Assembly: GCF_965243865.1 (NCBI RefSeq)
Contig: NZ_OZ251603.1
Span: forward strand, 806,001-870,000
Length of the DNA stretch: 64,000 nt
Direction of reading: 5' to 3'
Source of the DNA: Hyphomicrobium_A sp965243865
Lineage (GTDB): Bacteria; Pseudomonadota; Alphaproteobacteria; Rhizobiales; Hyphomicrobiaceae
Part shown: positions 17,344 to 26,248 of the stretch, one piece after another
How positions within the stretch are numbered: the first letter of the stretch is position 1
How the letters are laid out: each line of letters begins with the position of its first letter
Notes under the pieces: model-generated
Database searches by the model: none
Told to the model about the DNA's origin: nothing
The model's input: the letters and a program-made list of their open reading frames with translations, nothing else
Program-made: the position numbers and the translations under genes

Positions 17344-18699
17344 TTACGCCTCCTCGGCTTCGTCCGGACGCTGGAAAAGCTCGTCCTTGGAGACTTTTTT
17401 CTCCACCGGTTTCGCCTTGTCGATGATGAAGTCGACCACCTTGTCCTCGAACAGTGGCGCCCGCAGCTCGGCCAGCGCGCCGGGGTTCTTTTCGTAGTAT
17501 TCGTAGACGGCCTTCTCCTGACCCGGGAATCGGCGCGCCTGCTCCATGAGCGCACGGCGCATCTCGTCCTGGGTGATCTTCAGCTCGTTCTTCTCGGCGA
17601 TCTCGCCGATCACCAGTCCCAGGCGCACGCGGCGCTCGGCGATCTTCCGATACTCCTCGCGCGTCTCCTCCTCGGACTTGCCCTCGTCCGTAAAGGTCTT
17701 GCCCGCGCTCTTGAGGTTGGTCTCCAGCTGCTGCCAGATGCCGGCAAACTCGCTGTCGACCAGGGACGGAGGGAGCTCGAACGAATGCGCCTTTTCCAGC
17801 GCATCGAGCAACTGCCGCTTCAGCTTCGAGCGCGCGACATTGCCGTACTCGCGGGCAATCTGGTCCTTTACCAACCCCTTGAGCTGCTCGACACTTTCCG
17901 CGCCAAGCGTCTTGGCGAACTCATCGTTCACCTCTGGACGAACCGGGCTCGCAACCTCTTTCACCTTAACTTCGAAAACGGCGGCCTTGCCGGCCAGCGT
18001 CTCGACCGGATAGTCGGCCGGGAAGGTCGCCTCGACGTTGCGCTCATCGCCCGCCTTCACGCCAAGAAGTCCGTCCTCGAACCCCGGGATGAAATTGGCT
18101 TCGCCCAGTACGATCGGCGCCGCCTCGGCGCTGCCGCCCTCGAAGGCCTCGCCGTCGATCTTGCCCACGAAGTCGATCGTCACGCGATCGCCCTTCTCGG
18201 CAGCCCGCGCCTCATCCGGCGCGAAAGTAAGGCTGCGCGAAACCAGCTGCTGGATACCTTCCTCGACCGCCGAATCCTCGACGTCCGCAACCAGCTGCTC
18301 CAACTTCAGCTTCGTGAAATCCGTCAGCTCGATCGCCGGCAACACCTCAAACGTCATCGAATAGGAGAGGTCGGCCTTGCCCGACAGCACCCGCTCGATC
18401 TCGTCCTGGTCTTCCGGCAGGCTGACATTCGGCTGCATCGCGGCGCGCTCGTTGCGGTCGGCAATCGCCTTATTTGACGATTCGCGCACGGCTTCCTGCA
18501 GCACCTCGACCATGAGCGAGCGGCCATACATCTTCTTCAGATGCGGCACCGGCACCTTGCCCTTGCGGAAGCCCTTGAGCTGAACGCGGTCCTTGATCTC
18601 GTCCAGGCGATCGTCGAAGCGCTTGCCGAGTTCACCCGCCGGCACAACGACTTGCAGCGTCCGCTTCAGACCATCGCTGCTGGTTTCCGTAATCTGCAT
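17344..18699 (-). CDS. tig: trigger factor, ribosome-associated chaperone
   Basis: 451-residue peptidyl-prolyl isomerase and chaperone that binds at the ribosome exit tunnel. The N-terminal ribosome-binding signature appears as GFRKGKVP near residue 44; the FKBP-type domain includes GDRVTIDFVGKIDGEAFEGG around residue 160; the helical C-terminal arms follow. Length is typical. The C-terminus is acidic (PDEAEEA). It is first in the tig-clpP-clpX-lon series. Confidence 0.97.
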   Translation of the reverse strand: MQITETSSDGLKRTLQVVVPAGELGKRFDDRLDEIKDRVQLKGFRKGKVPVPHLKKMYGRSLMVEVLQEAVRESSNKAIADRNERAAMQPNVSLPEDQDEIERVLSGKADLSYSMTFEVLPAIELTDFTKLKLEQLVADVEDSAVEEGIQQLVSRSLTFAPDEARAAEKGDRVTIDFVGKIDGEAFEGGSAEAAPIVLGEANFIPGFEDGLLGVKAGDERNVEATFPADYPVETLAGKAAVFEVKVKEVASPVRPEVNDEFAKTLGAESVEQLKGLVKDQIAREYGNVARSKLKRQLLDALEKAHSFELPPSLVDSEFAGIWQQLETNLKSAGKTFTDEGKSEEETREEYRKIAERRVRLGLVIGEIAEKNELKITQDEMRRALMEQARRFPGQEKAVYEYYEKNPGALAELRAPLFEDKVVDFIIDKAKPVEKKVSKDELFQRPDEAEEA

Positions 18700-18752
18700 T
18701 GTTCTCCAACCTGCTCGTAAACCCGACGGGCTCCGTTCCTATCGCCAAAGCG

Positions 18753-18837
<85 letters not shown>

Positions 18838-19283
18838 GCGTCGCCCCCGCCTCAGGCCGGCCAGAAGCCAGTCCATCTCACCTTTTTAGGGTAAGTCGCT
18901 GCGGCTGTCGGGATCGATCGGCGAAGGTATATCTGTCTGGACCCGCAAAAGGCAACGCCCTTTGCCGCACCCGCGGCGGAACGCACCGCCGTCCCCCAGC
19001 CCTGACACCTGGCACCCGATTTGCCCGCATTGCGTTTGCAGCGGGTCCAGCCCCTAAAATTAGTAAATTCCCGGGCAGGCCAATCCCCAATTGGCCGAAG
19101 CGATGGGAACGAAATCCAGCCCTCCCGGCCACCACGCCGACGCCTTGGCTCTACCACCTCCACCAGCCGCGCCAACGAGGCTCTGGCGTGATCCATCAAG
19201 AGCGCTGACAATCCCCGCAGAACACCGGTGCCAGATCACAGCCCCACCGAAACTGGGGCCCGCGTCCCCAACGGAGCACTCTC
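18838..19283. other. intergenic region upstream of cysK
   Basis: 446 bases without a credible gene. An AT-rich patch (CCTAAAATTAGTAAATTC, 19052-19069) stands out in the GC-rich background and could be a promoter for the plus-strand cysK-sseA pair. Just after it is an inverted repeat GGCCAAT-CCCCA-ATTGGCC (19078-19096) that could be an operator. Confidence 0.4.
19078..19096. promoter_or_regulatory. inverted repeat upstream of cysK, possible operator
   Basis: Perfect 7-bp arms (GGCCAAT/ATTGGCC) with a 5-base spacer, 187 bases before the cysK start and 9 bases after an AT-rich patch. The function is inferred only from symmetry and position. Confidence 0.3.
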
Positions 19284-20324
19284 TTGCAACCACGATCCAG
19301 CGTCGTCGCCGCCGTCGGCCACACGCCCCTCATCCGCCTGCGCCGCCCATCCGAAGAAACCGGCTGCACCATCCTCGGCAAGGCCGAATTCATGAACCCC
19401 GGCGCCTCCGTAAAGGACCGCGCCGCCCTGGGCATCCTCACCGAGGCCATGGAGAGCGGACGCTTGAAGCCCGGCGGCACCGTGGTCGAGGGCACCGCCG
19501 GCAATACCGGCATCGGCCTGACCGTGCTCGGCAACGCCCTTGGGCTGCGCACCGTCATCGTCATTCCAAATACGCAGTCCCAGGAAAAGAAGGACACCCT
19601 CCGCCTACTCGGAGCCGAAGTCGTCGAGGTTCCCGCGGTCCCATACAAGAACCCCAATAACTACGTCCGCTACTCCCAGCGCCTTGCTGAAACTCTTGCC
19701 GCCACCGAGCCGAACGGCGCTGTCTGGGCAAACCAGTTCGATAACGTTGCCAACCGCGACATCCACATGAGAACGACGGCCGCTGAGATTTGGGACGGGA
19801 CCGAGGGCCGCATCGACGGCTTCGTCTCGGCGGTGGGCTCCGGAGGCACGCTCGGCGGAGTTTCCCGCGGCCTGAAGGACAGACGCGACGGCATTCGCAT
19901 CGCGCTCGCCGATCCGTTCGGCTCCGCGCTCTACTCGTACTACACCACTGGGGAGCTCAAGGCCGAGGGCTCCTCCATCACCGAGGGCATCGGCCAAGGC
20001 CGCATCACCAAGAACCTCGAGGACGCGCCCATCGACACCGCCTTCCGCATCTCCGACGAGGAAGCGCTGAACGTCGTCTTCAACCTGACGCGCGAAGAAG
20101 GCCTCTGCGTTGGCGCCTCGAGCGGCGTCAACGTCGCCGGTGCCATGCGCCTCGCCCGCGAGCTGGGCCCGGGTCACACGATCGTGACGATCCTGTGCGA
20201 CAGCGGCACCCGATATCAGTCGCGACTGTTCAACCCCGGGTTCCTGGAAAGCAAATCTCTCCCCGTGCCGTCATGGCTCAAGGGCGGAAAATCCTCCATT
20301 CCCGAGGTTTTTGCCTCAACCTGA
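19284..20324 (+). CDS. cysK: cysteine synthase, PLP-dependent
   Basis: 346-residue enzyme making L-cysteine from O-acetylserine and sulfide. The PLP lysine is in NPGASVKDRAAL, the phosphate loop in EGTAGNTGIGL, and the SAVGSGGTLGG and C-terminal SSGVN segments fit the family. It is the longer alphaproteobacterial form. The start is a TTG at 19284 with GGAG 8 bases upstream, because the family N-terminus (GHTPLIRLRRPSEETG) begins just after. It is followed by the sulfurtransferase gene 125 bases downstream. Confidence 0.93.
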   Translation: MQPRSSVVAAVGHTPLIRLRRPSEETGCTILGKAEFMNPGASVKDRAALGILTEAMESGRLKPGGTVVEGTAGNTGIGLTVLGNALGLRTVIVIPNTQSQEKKDTLRLLGAEVVEVPAVPYKNPNNYVRYSQRLAETLAATEPNGAVWANQFDNVANRDIHMRTTAAEIWDGTEGRIDGFVSAVGSGGTLGGVSRGLKDRRDGIRIALADPFGSALYSYYTTGELKAEGSSITEGIGQGRITKNLEDAPIDTAFRISDEEALNVVFNLTREEGLCVGASSGVNVAGAMRLARELGPGHTIVTILCDSGTRYQSRLFNPGFLESKSLPVPSWLKGGKSSIPEVFAST

Positions 20325-20448
20325 CCTCGTTTGGACGGGACAAGCGGTCGCCATCCTTGCGGCCCACGCCGCTTTTGCCTATGTCGCTAGCAAGCGCGGC
20401 CAAACAAGCCGCGCGTGGATAGTTCACGCTGATGTAAGAGAGGGAAAC

Positions 20449-21321
20449 GTGCTGGAGAGCGCCAAGAAGTGGATCGTCGAGACGGACTGGCTCGCTTCGC
20501 ATCTCGACGCCCCTGACCTTGTGATCTTCGATGCCAGCTGGCATCTGCCGACCGCCGGCCGCGATCCCAAAGCAGAGTACATGCAGGAGCACATCCCCGG
20601 CGCGCTCTTCTTTGATATCGACGACCTCACCGACGAGAAATCCTCCCTACCGCACATGCTGCCCTCGACGGTGAAGTTCGCCTCGCGCATGAAGAAGATG
20701 GGCGTCGGCGACGGCATGCGCATCGTCGTCTATGATACGCTGGGCCTCTTCTCCGCCGCCCGCGCATGGTGGACGTTCCGCGCCATGGGCCACGAGGACG
20801 TTGCCGTTCTCAACGGCGGCCTCAAGAAGTGGAAGGCTGAAGGTCGCGAGACCGAGGATGGCCCGCCCATCAAACGCACCGAGCGCCACTTCTCGCCTCT
20901 GCTCAACGCTTCGCTGATCCGTGACATCGACGACGTGAAGAAGGTCATAGCCAAAAGCTCCGCCCAGCTCGTCGACGCGCGCCCTGCCGCGCGCTTCGAA
21001 GGCACTGAGCCCGAGCCACGGCCAGGACTGCGCTCAGGGCACATCCCCGGCGCGCGCAACGTTCCCTCGCAAGCGCTCATCAACGACGACGGTACCCTCA
21101 AGTCGGAGGCAGAACTCGCCAGGATCTTTGCCCAAGCCGGCATCGATCCCCAGCAGCCCATCGTCACCACGTGCGGCTCGGGCGTCACCGCTTCGATCCT
21201 GTCGCTTGCATTGGCTGTGCTGGGGCAGACGAACGCGGCCGTCTATGACGGAAGCTGGGCCGAGTGGGGCGCCGACCAATCCGTGCCCGTCGAGACCGGC
21301 CCCGCTCGCGAACTCGCTTAA
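20449..21321 (+). CDS. sseA: 3-mercaptopyruvate/thiosulfate sulfurtransferase
   Basis: 290-residue tandem-rhodanese enzyme transferring sulfane sulfur from mercaptopyruvate or thiosulfate. The catalytic cysteine sits in TTCGSGVTAS, the loop form typical of mercaptopyruvate sulfurtransferases. HIPGALFFDIDD and HIPGARNVP mark the two rhodanese domains. The frame is open to 20311, but a GTG at 20449 with AGAGAGG upstream gives the family N-terminus. Together with cysK it suggests cysteine and sulfane-sulfur metabolism. Confidence 0.92.
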   Translation: MLESAKKWIVETDWLASHLDAPDLVIFDASWHLPTAGRDPKAEYMQEHIPGALFFDIDDLTDEKSSLPHMLPSTVKFASRMKKMGVGDGMRIVVYDTLGLFSAARAWWTFRAMGHEDVAVLNGGLKKWKAEGRETEDGPPIKRTERHFSPLLNASLIRDIDDVKKVIAKSSAQLVDARPAARFEGTEPEPRPGLRSGHIPGARNVPSQALINDDGTLKSEAELARIFAQAGIDPQQPIVTTCGSGVTASILSLALAVLGQTNAAVYDGSWAEWGADQSVPVETGPARELA

Positions 21322-21336
21322 GCCCGCAAACAACCA

Positions 21337-21363
21337 GGGCCAGGCGCCAACAGCGCCCGGCCC
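21337..21363 (+). terminator. GC-rich hairpin after sseA
   Basis: GGGCC-A-GGCGC-CAACA-GCGCC-C-GGCCC folds to a 10-bp stem with one mismatch, 15 bases past the sseA stop. There is no T run, so it may be a member of the palindromic repeat family and not a strict rho-independent terminator. Confidence 0.4.
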
Positions 21364-21403
21364 AACTTACTCCACGGCACCACGCTTCGCCGCTGTCAGG
21401 CCA

Positions 21404-21433
21404 GGGCGCAACGCGCCCCGGCGCGAGCGCCGG
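21404..21433. repeat. double-hairpin intergenic repeat, copy 3
   Basis: Hairpin GGGCGC-AAC-GCGCCC (21404-21418) directly followed by CCGGCGC-GA-GCGCCGG (21418-21433). It matches the second and third hairpins of the repeats at 11399-11428 and 11512-11540 in loop sequence, stem length and spacing. Confidence 0.7.
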
Positions 21434-21493
21434 CCTAAACGGGCACGACATCCCCGCTCACAAAGCCTGTCGAAACTTGTGTCGCCTACTCAA

Positions 21494-21916
21494 TCAAGAC
21501 CTGCACTGCGGGTTCATGTAATACGTGATCATCAGAAACGACATCAGGATCGCCGAACCCAGTCCCGCAACGGTTCCGACCCACTCCGGCGCGAAGTTTC
21601 CGCCCGCCTGATCCAGCAGCTCTTTGCCCGCTAGGCTTCCGGCAATCGAAGCAATCGCCGAATAGACCACGACTACCATCGGTATTCTAAAGTCGTCGGG
21701 CCCGACGCCGGCCACGCGGTTCAACAGCTTGTTGCGCACCACCACCGCGGCGATGGTGGCAACGAAACCCGCGACCATCGCCAGCACAGCCGGGTTGGTC
21801 GAATACCCGATCAAGCGGCCGACAATTGCACCCACGGCTGCCGCCACCAGCAGCATCACGATCAGGCTTGCCGATGTCGAGCCCTGCGGCCTTGCCGTTG
21901 AAATGACCTGTGCCAT
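21494..21916 (-). CDS. membrane protein of unknown function
   Basis: 140-residue protein with four predicted transmembrane segments (about residues 18-38, 42-60, 77-95 and 109-130). The start is the ATG at 21916 with AAGGA 8 bases upstream; a longer frame to 21964 is less likely. It contains no motif I recognise. It is convergent with sseA and divergent from the copper-storage gene. Confidence 0.65.
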   Translation of the reverse strand: MAQVISTARPQGSTSASLIVMLLVAAAVGAIVGRLIGYSTNPAVLAMVAGFVATIAAVVVRNKLLNRVAGVGPDDFRIPMVVVVYSAIASIAGSLAGKELLDQAGGNFAPEWVGTVAGLGSAILMSFLMITYYMNPQCRS

Positions 21917-22223
21917 TGAGCAATCCTTCTGTGGCTGTGCCAACCTCCGATCGAGGTTTCGCACGCCAGCGAAGACGCAAAGCCCCAGCTGGGCAAAGCC
22001 AACCCGCAGGCATCGCTACGATGGCCCCAACGCGTCTGGCGCCACTCGACTAAAATTAGAACCGAGCCCGCACCGACTTATTCTCAGAACCAATTTCAGA
22101 TATTCGCAGCTCGACGCTTGGCTGGCTCCAGCGCCGCGCCCGGCATATATGGGAACTTCCGAATTGTTGCGTTGCCCGGAAAATCAATCAACGCGTGAAG
22201 CCGCACACAAAGGTAGAGGCCCA
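21917..22223. other. intergenic region between the divergent membrane protein and copper-storage genes
   Basis: 307 bases that should hold both promoters. An AT-rich stretch around 22050-22110 is a plausible promoter zone. I see no clear operator and no gene. Confidence 0.35.
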
Positions 22224-22721
22224 ATGACCGATTCCATCGAGACGACTGAGCAGACTTCGGCCGTCAACCGCCGCGCAATTCTGGCCGCACTCGCCGCCTC
22301 GGGCACTGCCCTTGCCGCCAGCTCCGCCAGTGCCCAGGAGGGCCATGACCATCACCACATGGACCATGGCGGCGGCAGCCACGGCGCCCCGCCGGCCCAT
22401 CTGGCGCTGATCAATGCCGCGTTAGATTGCATGAAGAAGGGCGAGATCTGCGCCAACCATTGCATCGACCTCCTCGGCGACGGCGACAAGGCGATGAAAG
22501 ACTGCCTGCGCTCAGTTTCGACCATGCTGCCCGCATGCGCCGCGCTCGCCCGTCTCGGAGCCCTGGACGCAAAGCGTCTCAAGGAGTTCGCCAAGGTTTG
22601 CGCCGACATCTGCAGCGATTGCCAAGCGGAGTGCAAGAAGCACGCAGAGCACCACGCCGAATGCAAGGCCTGCGGCGAAGCCTGCGGTGTCTGCGCCGAC
22701 GAGTGCAAGAAACTGATCTGA
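22224..22721 (+). CDS. Tat-exported four-helix copper-storage protein, Csp1-like
   Basis: 165-residue cysteine-rich protein matching the four-helix-bundle copper-binding (Csp) family, which fills the bundle core with Cu(I)-thiolates. A twin-arginine signal (NRRAILAAL, residues 15-23, then an alanine-rich stretch) predicts folded export as in methanotroph Csp1. After it comes a His-rich linker (GHDHHHMDHGGG), then 14 cysteines with spacings such as CADICSDCQAEC and CKACGEACGVC. It lies next to a FixK-like regulator and the copper-containing cbb3 oxidase genes, so it could store copper for oxidase assembly. Confidence 0.9.
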   Translation: MTDSIETTEQTSAVNRRAILAALAASGTALAASSASAQEGHDHHHMDHGGGSHGAPPAHLALINAALDCMKKGEICANHCIDLLGDGDKAMKDCLRSVSTMLPACAALARLGALDAKRLKEFAKVCADICSDCQAECKKHAEHHAECKACGEACGVCADECKKLI

Positions 22722-22810
22722 ACGACCTTGATCAGCAGCGGTGCCTCGAAGTGCACCGCACCGCTGCTGGTCCTGATTGACGGCACCGGGAAGCACACCG
22801 CGCCAAGCCG

Positions 22811-23551
22811 TCAGCCGCTCGGCGTTTGTCCTGCTTCCGCGAAGCCCGCAAGCGCTTCGGCGTCTACCACCTCGATCCACTCGCGCCCCGACGTGCGGAT
22901 CGCCCCGATCCCCTTCAAATTCTTGATCGCTCTGCACACAGTCTCGATGGCAAGTCCCAAATGGCTCGCCATATCCGACTGCGCCAGCGCGAGGCGATAA
23001 TCGCCCTCTCCATCGGCGGCGACATCCGCCTTCGGCAACGAGAGGATCAAAGCCGCCACACTCTGTGTCGCCGACATCCGGGTGCGCATGCCGGCCTGCT
23101 CATGCAGCTTCTCGACCTTGTGCGTAAGCACCTGCCCGACCATCCGCTGAAGATTGGTCGACTTCTCGATCGCGCGCCGCGTGATCTTTCGCAGCACAGT
23201 TCGTGTCATCGTCTCCGCGCGGCAACCATACCGCGCACCCGAGACGATCCCCGCAAAGCCGCCCGGCCCGACGACCTCCAACACCTGTCGCTGACCCGCC
23301 CCATTGCATCGCGTGATGATTACTGCGCCAGAGATGACCTCATAAATTGCGTCTGCGGCGTCGTGCTCATCAAACACAGTGTGCCGCTTCGCATAGATCG
23401 AACGACTGGCGACTCCCGTACTGCCGCGCCGCTGCCGCGTCATGCCAAGCTGCGATATCGGGCGAGCTGGTGCAATCGCACCATCTCCCTCTGTCTGATC
23501 CGACCGGCCATCACCGGACTGATCAAACGTCCCCTCGATCATCATCATCAT
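22811..23551 (-). CDS. Crp/Fnr family regulator, FixK-like
   Basis: About 246-residue transcription factor with an N-terminal cyclic-nucleotide-binding-type beta barrel (around residues 55-130), a dimerisation helix and a C-terminal winged helix. The recognition helix reads ETVCRAIKNL, so it belongs to the Fnr/FixK branch, with Cys where Ser is usual. No N-terminal cysteine cluster for [4Fe-4S] is present, which argues against direct oxygen sensing as in Fnr. The start is uncertain: candidate ATGs stack at 23551-23540 and the frame is open to 23578. Its position next to the cco operon suggests control of low-oxygen respiration. Confidence 0.85.
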   Translation of the reverse strand: MMMMIEGTFDQSGDGRSDQTEGDGAIAPARPISQLGMTRQRRGSTGVASRSIYAKRHTVFDEHDAADAIYEVISGAVIITRCNGAGQRQVLEVVGPGGFAGIVSGARYGCRAETMTRTVLRKITRRAIEKSTNLQRMVGQVLTHKVEKLHEQAGMRTRMSATQSVAALILSLPKADVAADGEGDYRLALAQSDMASHLGLAIETVCRAIKNLKGIGAIRTSGREWIEVVDAEALAGFAEAGQTPSG

Positions 23552-23626
23552 TGTTCTCGCCAAATCCCTATAGCCCAACGCACACGCGCAGGCTCGGGCG
23601 CTGATAGACTTTGTTGCTCGTGCGCC

Positions 23627-24004
23627 TCAGGCGAGAACAGACGGCGGCGCACGCGGACGCGCATCGCTGTCGAAACGCTTCTTGAAACTCGGAACTTCGT
23701 ACGGCGCTTCGAGCACGGCGAGCGCCGATAAGGGGGGAGCAGGGATCGCCAGCCCACCAACGATCAGACCCGGCGCGGCTGTCAGCAAGCACGCATCGCA
23801 AACGGCGATGGATCGACCACGCGAACCACCACCCTTCGCGGGTGAGCACAACAGCGGCAGCGTCCCATCAGGCAGTTCGTACGCCGAAAGATCTGGCGTC
23901 GACGGACGCACCGGCCGATGCGCCAGCGGCATAAGCAGCATCGCCAGCCCGTAAAGGACTGCGATGAAAAGCCTCTCATTCAGCCGGCGCTTAAAAACTC
24001 GCAT
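23627..24004 (-). CDS. small exported/membrane protein, DUF2946-like
   Basis: About 125 residues with one N-terminal hydrophobic segment (LFIAVLYGLAMLLMPLA), a proline-rich middle and a VCDACLLTAAPGL motif resembling the CxxC region of DUF2946 proteins, which often sit beside copper and TonB genes. A GTG at 24010 is an alternative start. It runs in the same direction as the FixK-like gene, 75 bases upstream of it. The assignment is tentative. Confidence 0.5.
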   Translation of the reverse strand: MRVFKRRLNERLFIAVLYGLAMLLMPLAHRPVRPSTPDLSAYELPDGTLPLLCSPAKGGGSRGRSIAVCDACLLTAAPGLIVGGLAIPAPPLSALAVLEAPYEVPSFKKRFDSDARPRAPPSVLA

Positions 24005-24216
24005 GTCCACATGCTAGCCAGCCGAATCTTCAACGGTCAATTGGCGCAGCCCATCAATGCCACGAAGTCGCGCCTAAAATGACAATACGCATACGAACAG
24101 TTGCCGTTGGAGCGTGGCGACGTGCGACAGCAAGCGTCGAAAGATGAAGACAAATCAACTTTGGTGCGACGTCTTAGTTCGTTGACGATTGAGCCACATC
24201 ATTGACCTCTGGTGGC

Positions 24217-24624
24217 ATGCTGGGCTGGCTTCATAAAAACGCAAAAAACGACGCTAGGGGGATGATTGTTGCACTTTACGTGCTCGTCACTCTGAGCCTC
24301 GTTTTTGCTCAGCGCTGCCTGCGTCCGGGGCACGACGCCCCGGAACCTTCGATTAACCAGATCGATCTTGCAGACTTGTCGCATTTCGCGCATGCGACCC
24401 GCACGAACGCGCCCGATAAGCCGCAAACACGCGAGTTCGCCGACCACTCGACCGAGGACTACGAAGCCGACGTCGCCGCCACTTGCGCACCGATCTGCAC
24501 AAACTTCGCGCACATCAGCGCACAGTGCACCGGCCGATCCTTCGCAGCGCACTTCGCCACACATGTTCCAGCGGCGTTCAAAGCGAACGCACGCTCACGC
24601 GCCCCGCCCGCGCTCTTAACCTGA
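24217..24624 (+). CDS. possible single-span membrane protein, unknown
   Basis: Open frame with one transmembrane segment (MIVALYVLVTLSLVFAQ) followed by a polar, histidine- and cysteine-containing tail. Possible starts are TTG 24202, ATG 24217 and ATG 24262; none has a convincing ribosome-binding site. The base composition is less GC-biased than in its neighbours. An overlapping frame on the other strand has no membrane signal. It may be a real gene upstream of ccoN, but I am unsure. Confidence 0.35.
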   Translation: MLGWLHKNAKNDARGMIVALYVLVTLSLVFAQRCLRPGHDAPEPSINQIDLADLSHFAHATRTNAPDKPQTREFADHSTEDYEADVAATCAPICTNFAHISAQCTGRSFAAHFATHVPAAFKANARSRAPPALLT

Positions 24625-24658
24625 AAATCGCGTCACATCAGGCTCTGCACCCTGCAGC

Positions 24659-24672
24659 CTGATCTGCGTCAG
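24659..24672. promoter_or_regulatory. candidate FixK/Fnr box upstream of ccoN
   Basis: CTGAT-CTGC-GTCAG is an imperfect match to TTGAT-N4-ATCAA with both outer bases changed symmetrically. It is centred about 87 bases before the ccoN ATG, a sensible place for an anaerobic activator site. A Fnr/FixK-type regulator is encoded 1.1 kb away. Confidence 0.4.
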
Positions 24673-24752
24673 AAACGCGCGCACCGAGCGCATATCCGCG
24701 CACGGCTCTAACAACCCCCCTCGTTCGAACTATTCCAAGGAAGACCGGGCCG

Positions 24753-26240
24753 ATGTCCGCCGCTGCCACTTCTCTCGCATCTGCACATGGGGCTGACGAT
24801 CGTCAGACGATCATCGGTTACAACGAGGATGTCGTCCGCGCCTTCTCCATCGCAACCGTGCTCTGGGCGCTGTTCGGTCTTGCGGTCGGAGTCTGGGTCG
24901 CGCTGCTCCTCGCCTTCCCCGGTATGAACGTCGGCGAGTTCCTCACCTTCGGCCGCCTGCGCCCCGTGCACACATCGGGCGTCATCCTCGGCTTCGGCGG
25001 CAACGCACTGCTCGCAACATCGCTCTACGTCGTCCAGCGCACCTGCCGCACCGGATTGTGGGGCGGCCCGAAGCTCGCGAGCTTCCTCTTCTGGGGCTAC
25101 AACGCCTTCCTCATCGCTGCGATGCTCAGCTACCCGCTTGGGCTGACCCAATCGCAGGAGTACGCCGAACCCGAGTGGTTCCTCGACATCTGGCTGACGA
25201 TCGTCTGGGTGACGTACCTCGCCATCTTCGTCGGCACGCTCGCCATCCGCCGCGAGCCGCACATCTACGTCGCCAATTGGTTCTTCCTCGCCTTCATCCT
25301 CACCGTGTCGGTGCTGCACGTCGTCAACAACGCGGCCGTACCGATTTCCTGGACGTCGACGAAAAGCTATTCGGCCTACTCCGGCGTCCAGAGCGCGATG
25401 ATCCAGTGGTGGTATGGCCACAACATGGTCGGCTTCTGGCTCACCGCCGGATTCATCGGCATGATGTATTACTTCGTGCCCAAGCAGGCCGACCGGCCGA
25501 TCTACTCGTACCGTCTGTCGATCGTGCACTTCTGGGCGCTGGTGTTCCTCTACATCTGGGCCGGCCCGCACCATCTGCACTACACCGCGTTGCCGGACTG
25601 GACGCAGACGCTCGGCGCCGCTTTCTCCATCATGCTTTGGATGCCGTCCTGGGGCGGCATGATCAACGGCATCATGACGCTGTCGGGCGCATGGTCGAAG
25701 CTGCGCACTGATCCCATCCTGCGCTTCCTCGTCGTCGCCGTCGCCTTCTACGGCATGTCGACGTTCGAAGGCCCGCTGATGGCGCTGAAGCCCGTCAACG
25801 CGCTCTCGCACTACACCGACTGGACCGTCGGCCACGTGCATTCCGGCGCGCTCGGCTGGGTCGCGCTGATGGCATTTGGCTCGCTCTATCACATGGTGCC
25901 GAAGCTCTGGTCGACGCGCTTGTGGTCGATCAAGCTCGTCGAGGTTCACTTCTGGCTCGCGTCGATCGGCATCGTTCTCTACATCACCTCCATGTGGGTG
26001 TCGGGCATCACGCAAGGCCTGATGTGGAAGGCCTACGACGAGTTCGGCTTCCTACAGTACTCCTTCACCGACAGCGTTGCGATGCTGCACCCCTACTACG
26101 TGGTGCGTGCGCTCGGCGGCATGTTCTTCCTCGCCGGCGGCATCCTCTTCGCCATCAACATCTTCATGACCATCTTCGACGCGCCCGCGCGACGCCGGTC
26201 TGACGCTGGGCTGCGCGCCCAGCTCGCGCCTGCGGAGTGA
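24753..26240 (+). CDS. ccoN: cbb3-type cytochrome c oxidase subunit I
   Basis: 495-residue catalytic subunit with twelve predicted transmembrane helices, low-spin haem b and the high-spin haem b3-CuB centre. The expected histidines are visible: HTSGV, the CuB ligand region WYGHNMVGFWLT, AGPHHLHYT and DWTVGHVHSGALGW. It is a high-affinity oxygen reductase for microaerobic growth. It leads the ccoNOQPGHS operon. Confidence 0.98.
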   Translation: MSAAATSLASAHGADDRQTIIGYNEDVVRAFSIATVLWALFGLAVGVWVALLLAFPGMNVGEFLTFGRLRPVHTSGVILGFGGNALLATSLYVVQRTCRTGLWGGPKLASFLFWGYNAFLIAAMLSYPLGLTQSQEYAEPEWFLDIWLTIVWVTYLAIFVGTLAIRREPHIYVANWFFLAFILTVSVLHVVNNAAVPISWTSTKSYSAYSGVQSAMIQWWYGHNMVGFWLTAGFIGMMYYFVPKQADRPIYSYRLSIVHFWALVFLYIWAGPHHLHYTALPDWTQTLGAAFSIMLWMPSWGGMINGIMTLSGAWSKLRTDPILRFLVVAVAFYGMSTFEGPLMALKPVNALSHYTDWTVGHVHSGALGWVALMAFGSLYHMVPKLWSTRLWSIKLVEVHFWLASIGIVLYITSMWVSGITQGLMWKAYDEFGFLQYSFTDSVAMLHPYYVVRALGGMFFLAGGILFAINIFMTIFDAPARRRSDAGLRAQLAPAE

Positions 26241-26248
26241 GACCGACC

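Noticed and set aside
18852..19211. 119-codon frame between tRNA-Leu and cysK
   Set aside because: Trp/Arg-rich composition, no good ribosome-binding site, and it crosses the likely promoter region and palindrome of cysK.
24199..24564. 121-codon minus-strand frame opposite the possible single-span protein
   Set aside because: Cys/Arg/Gly-rich without secondary-structure pattern or ribosome-binding site. The plus-strand frame at least has a clean transmembrane segment.
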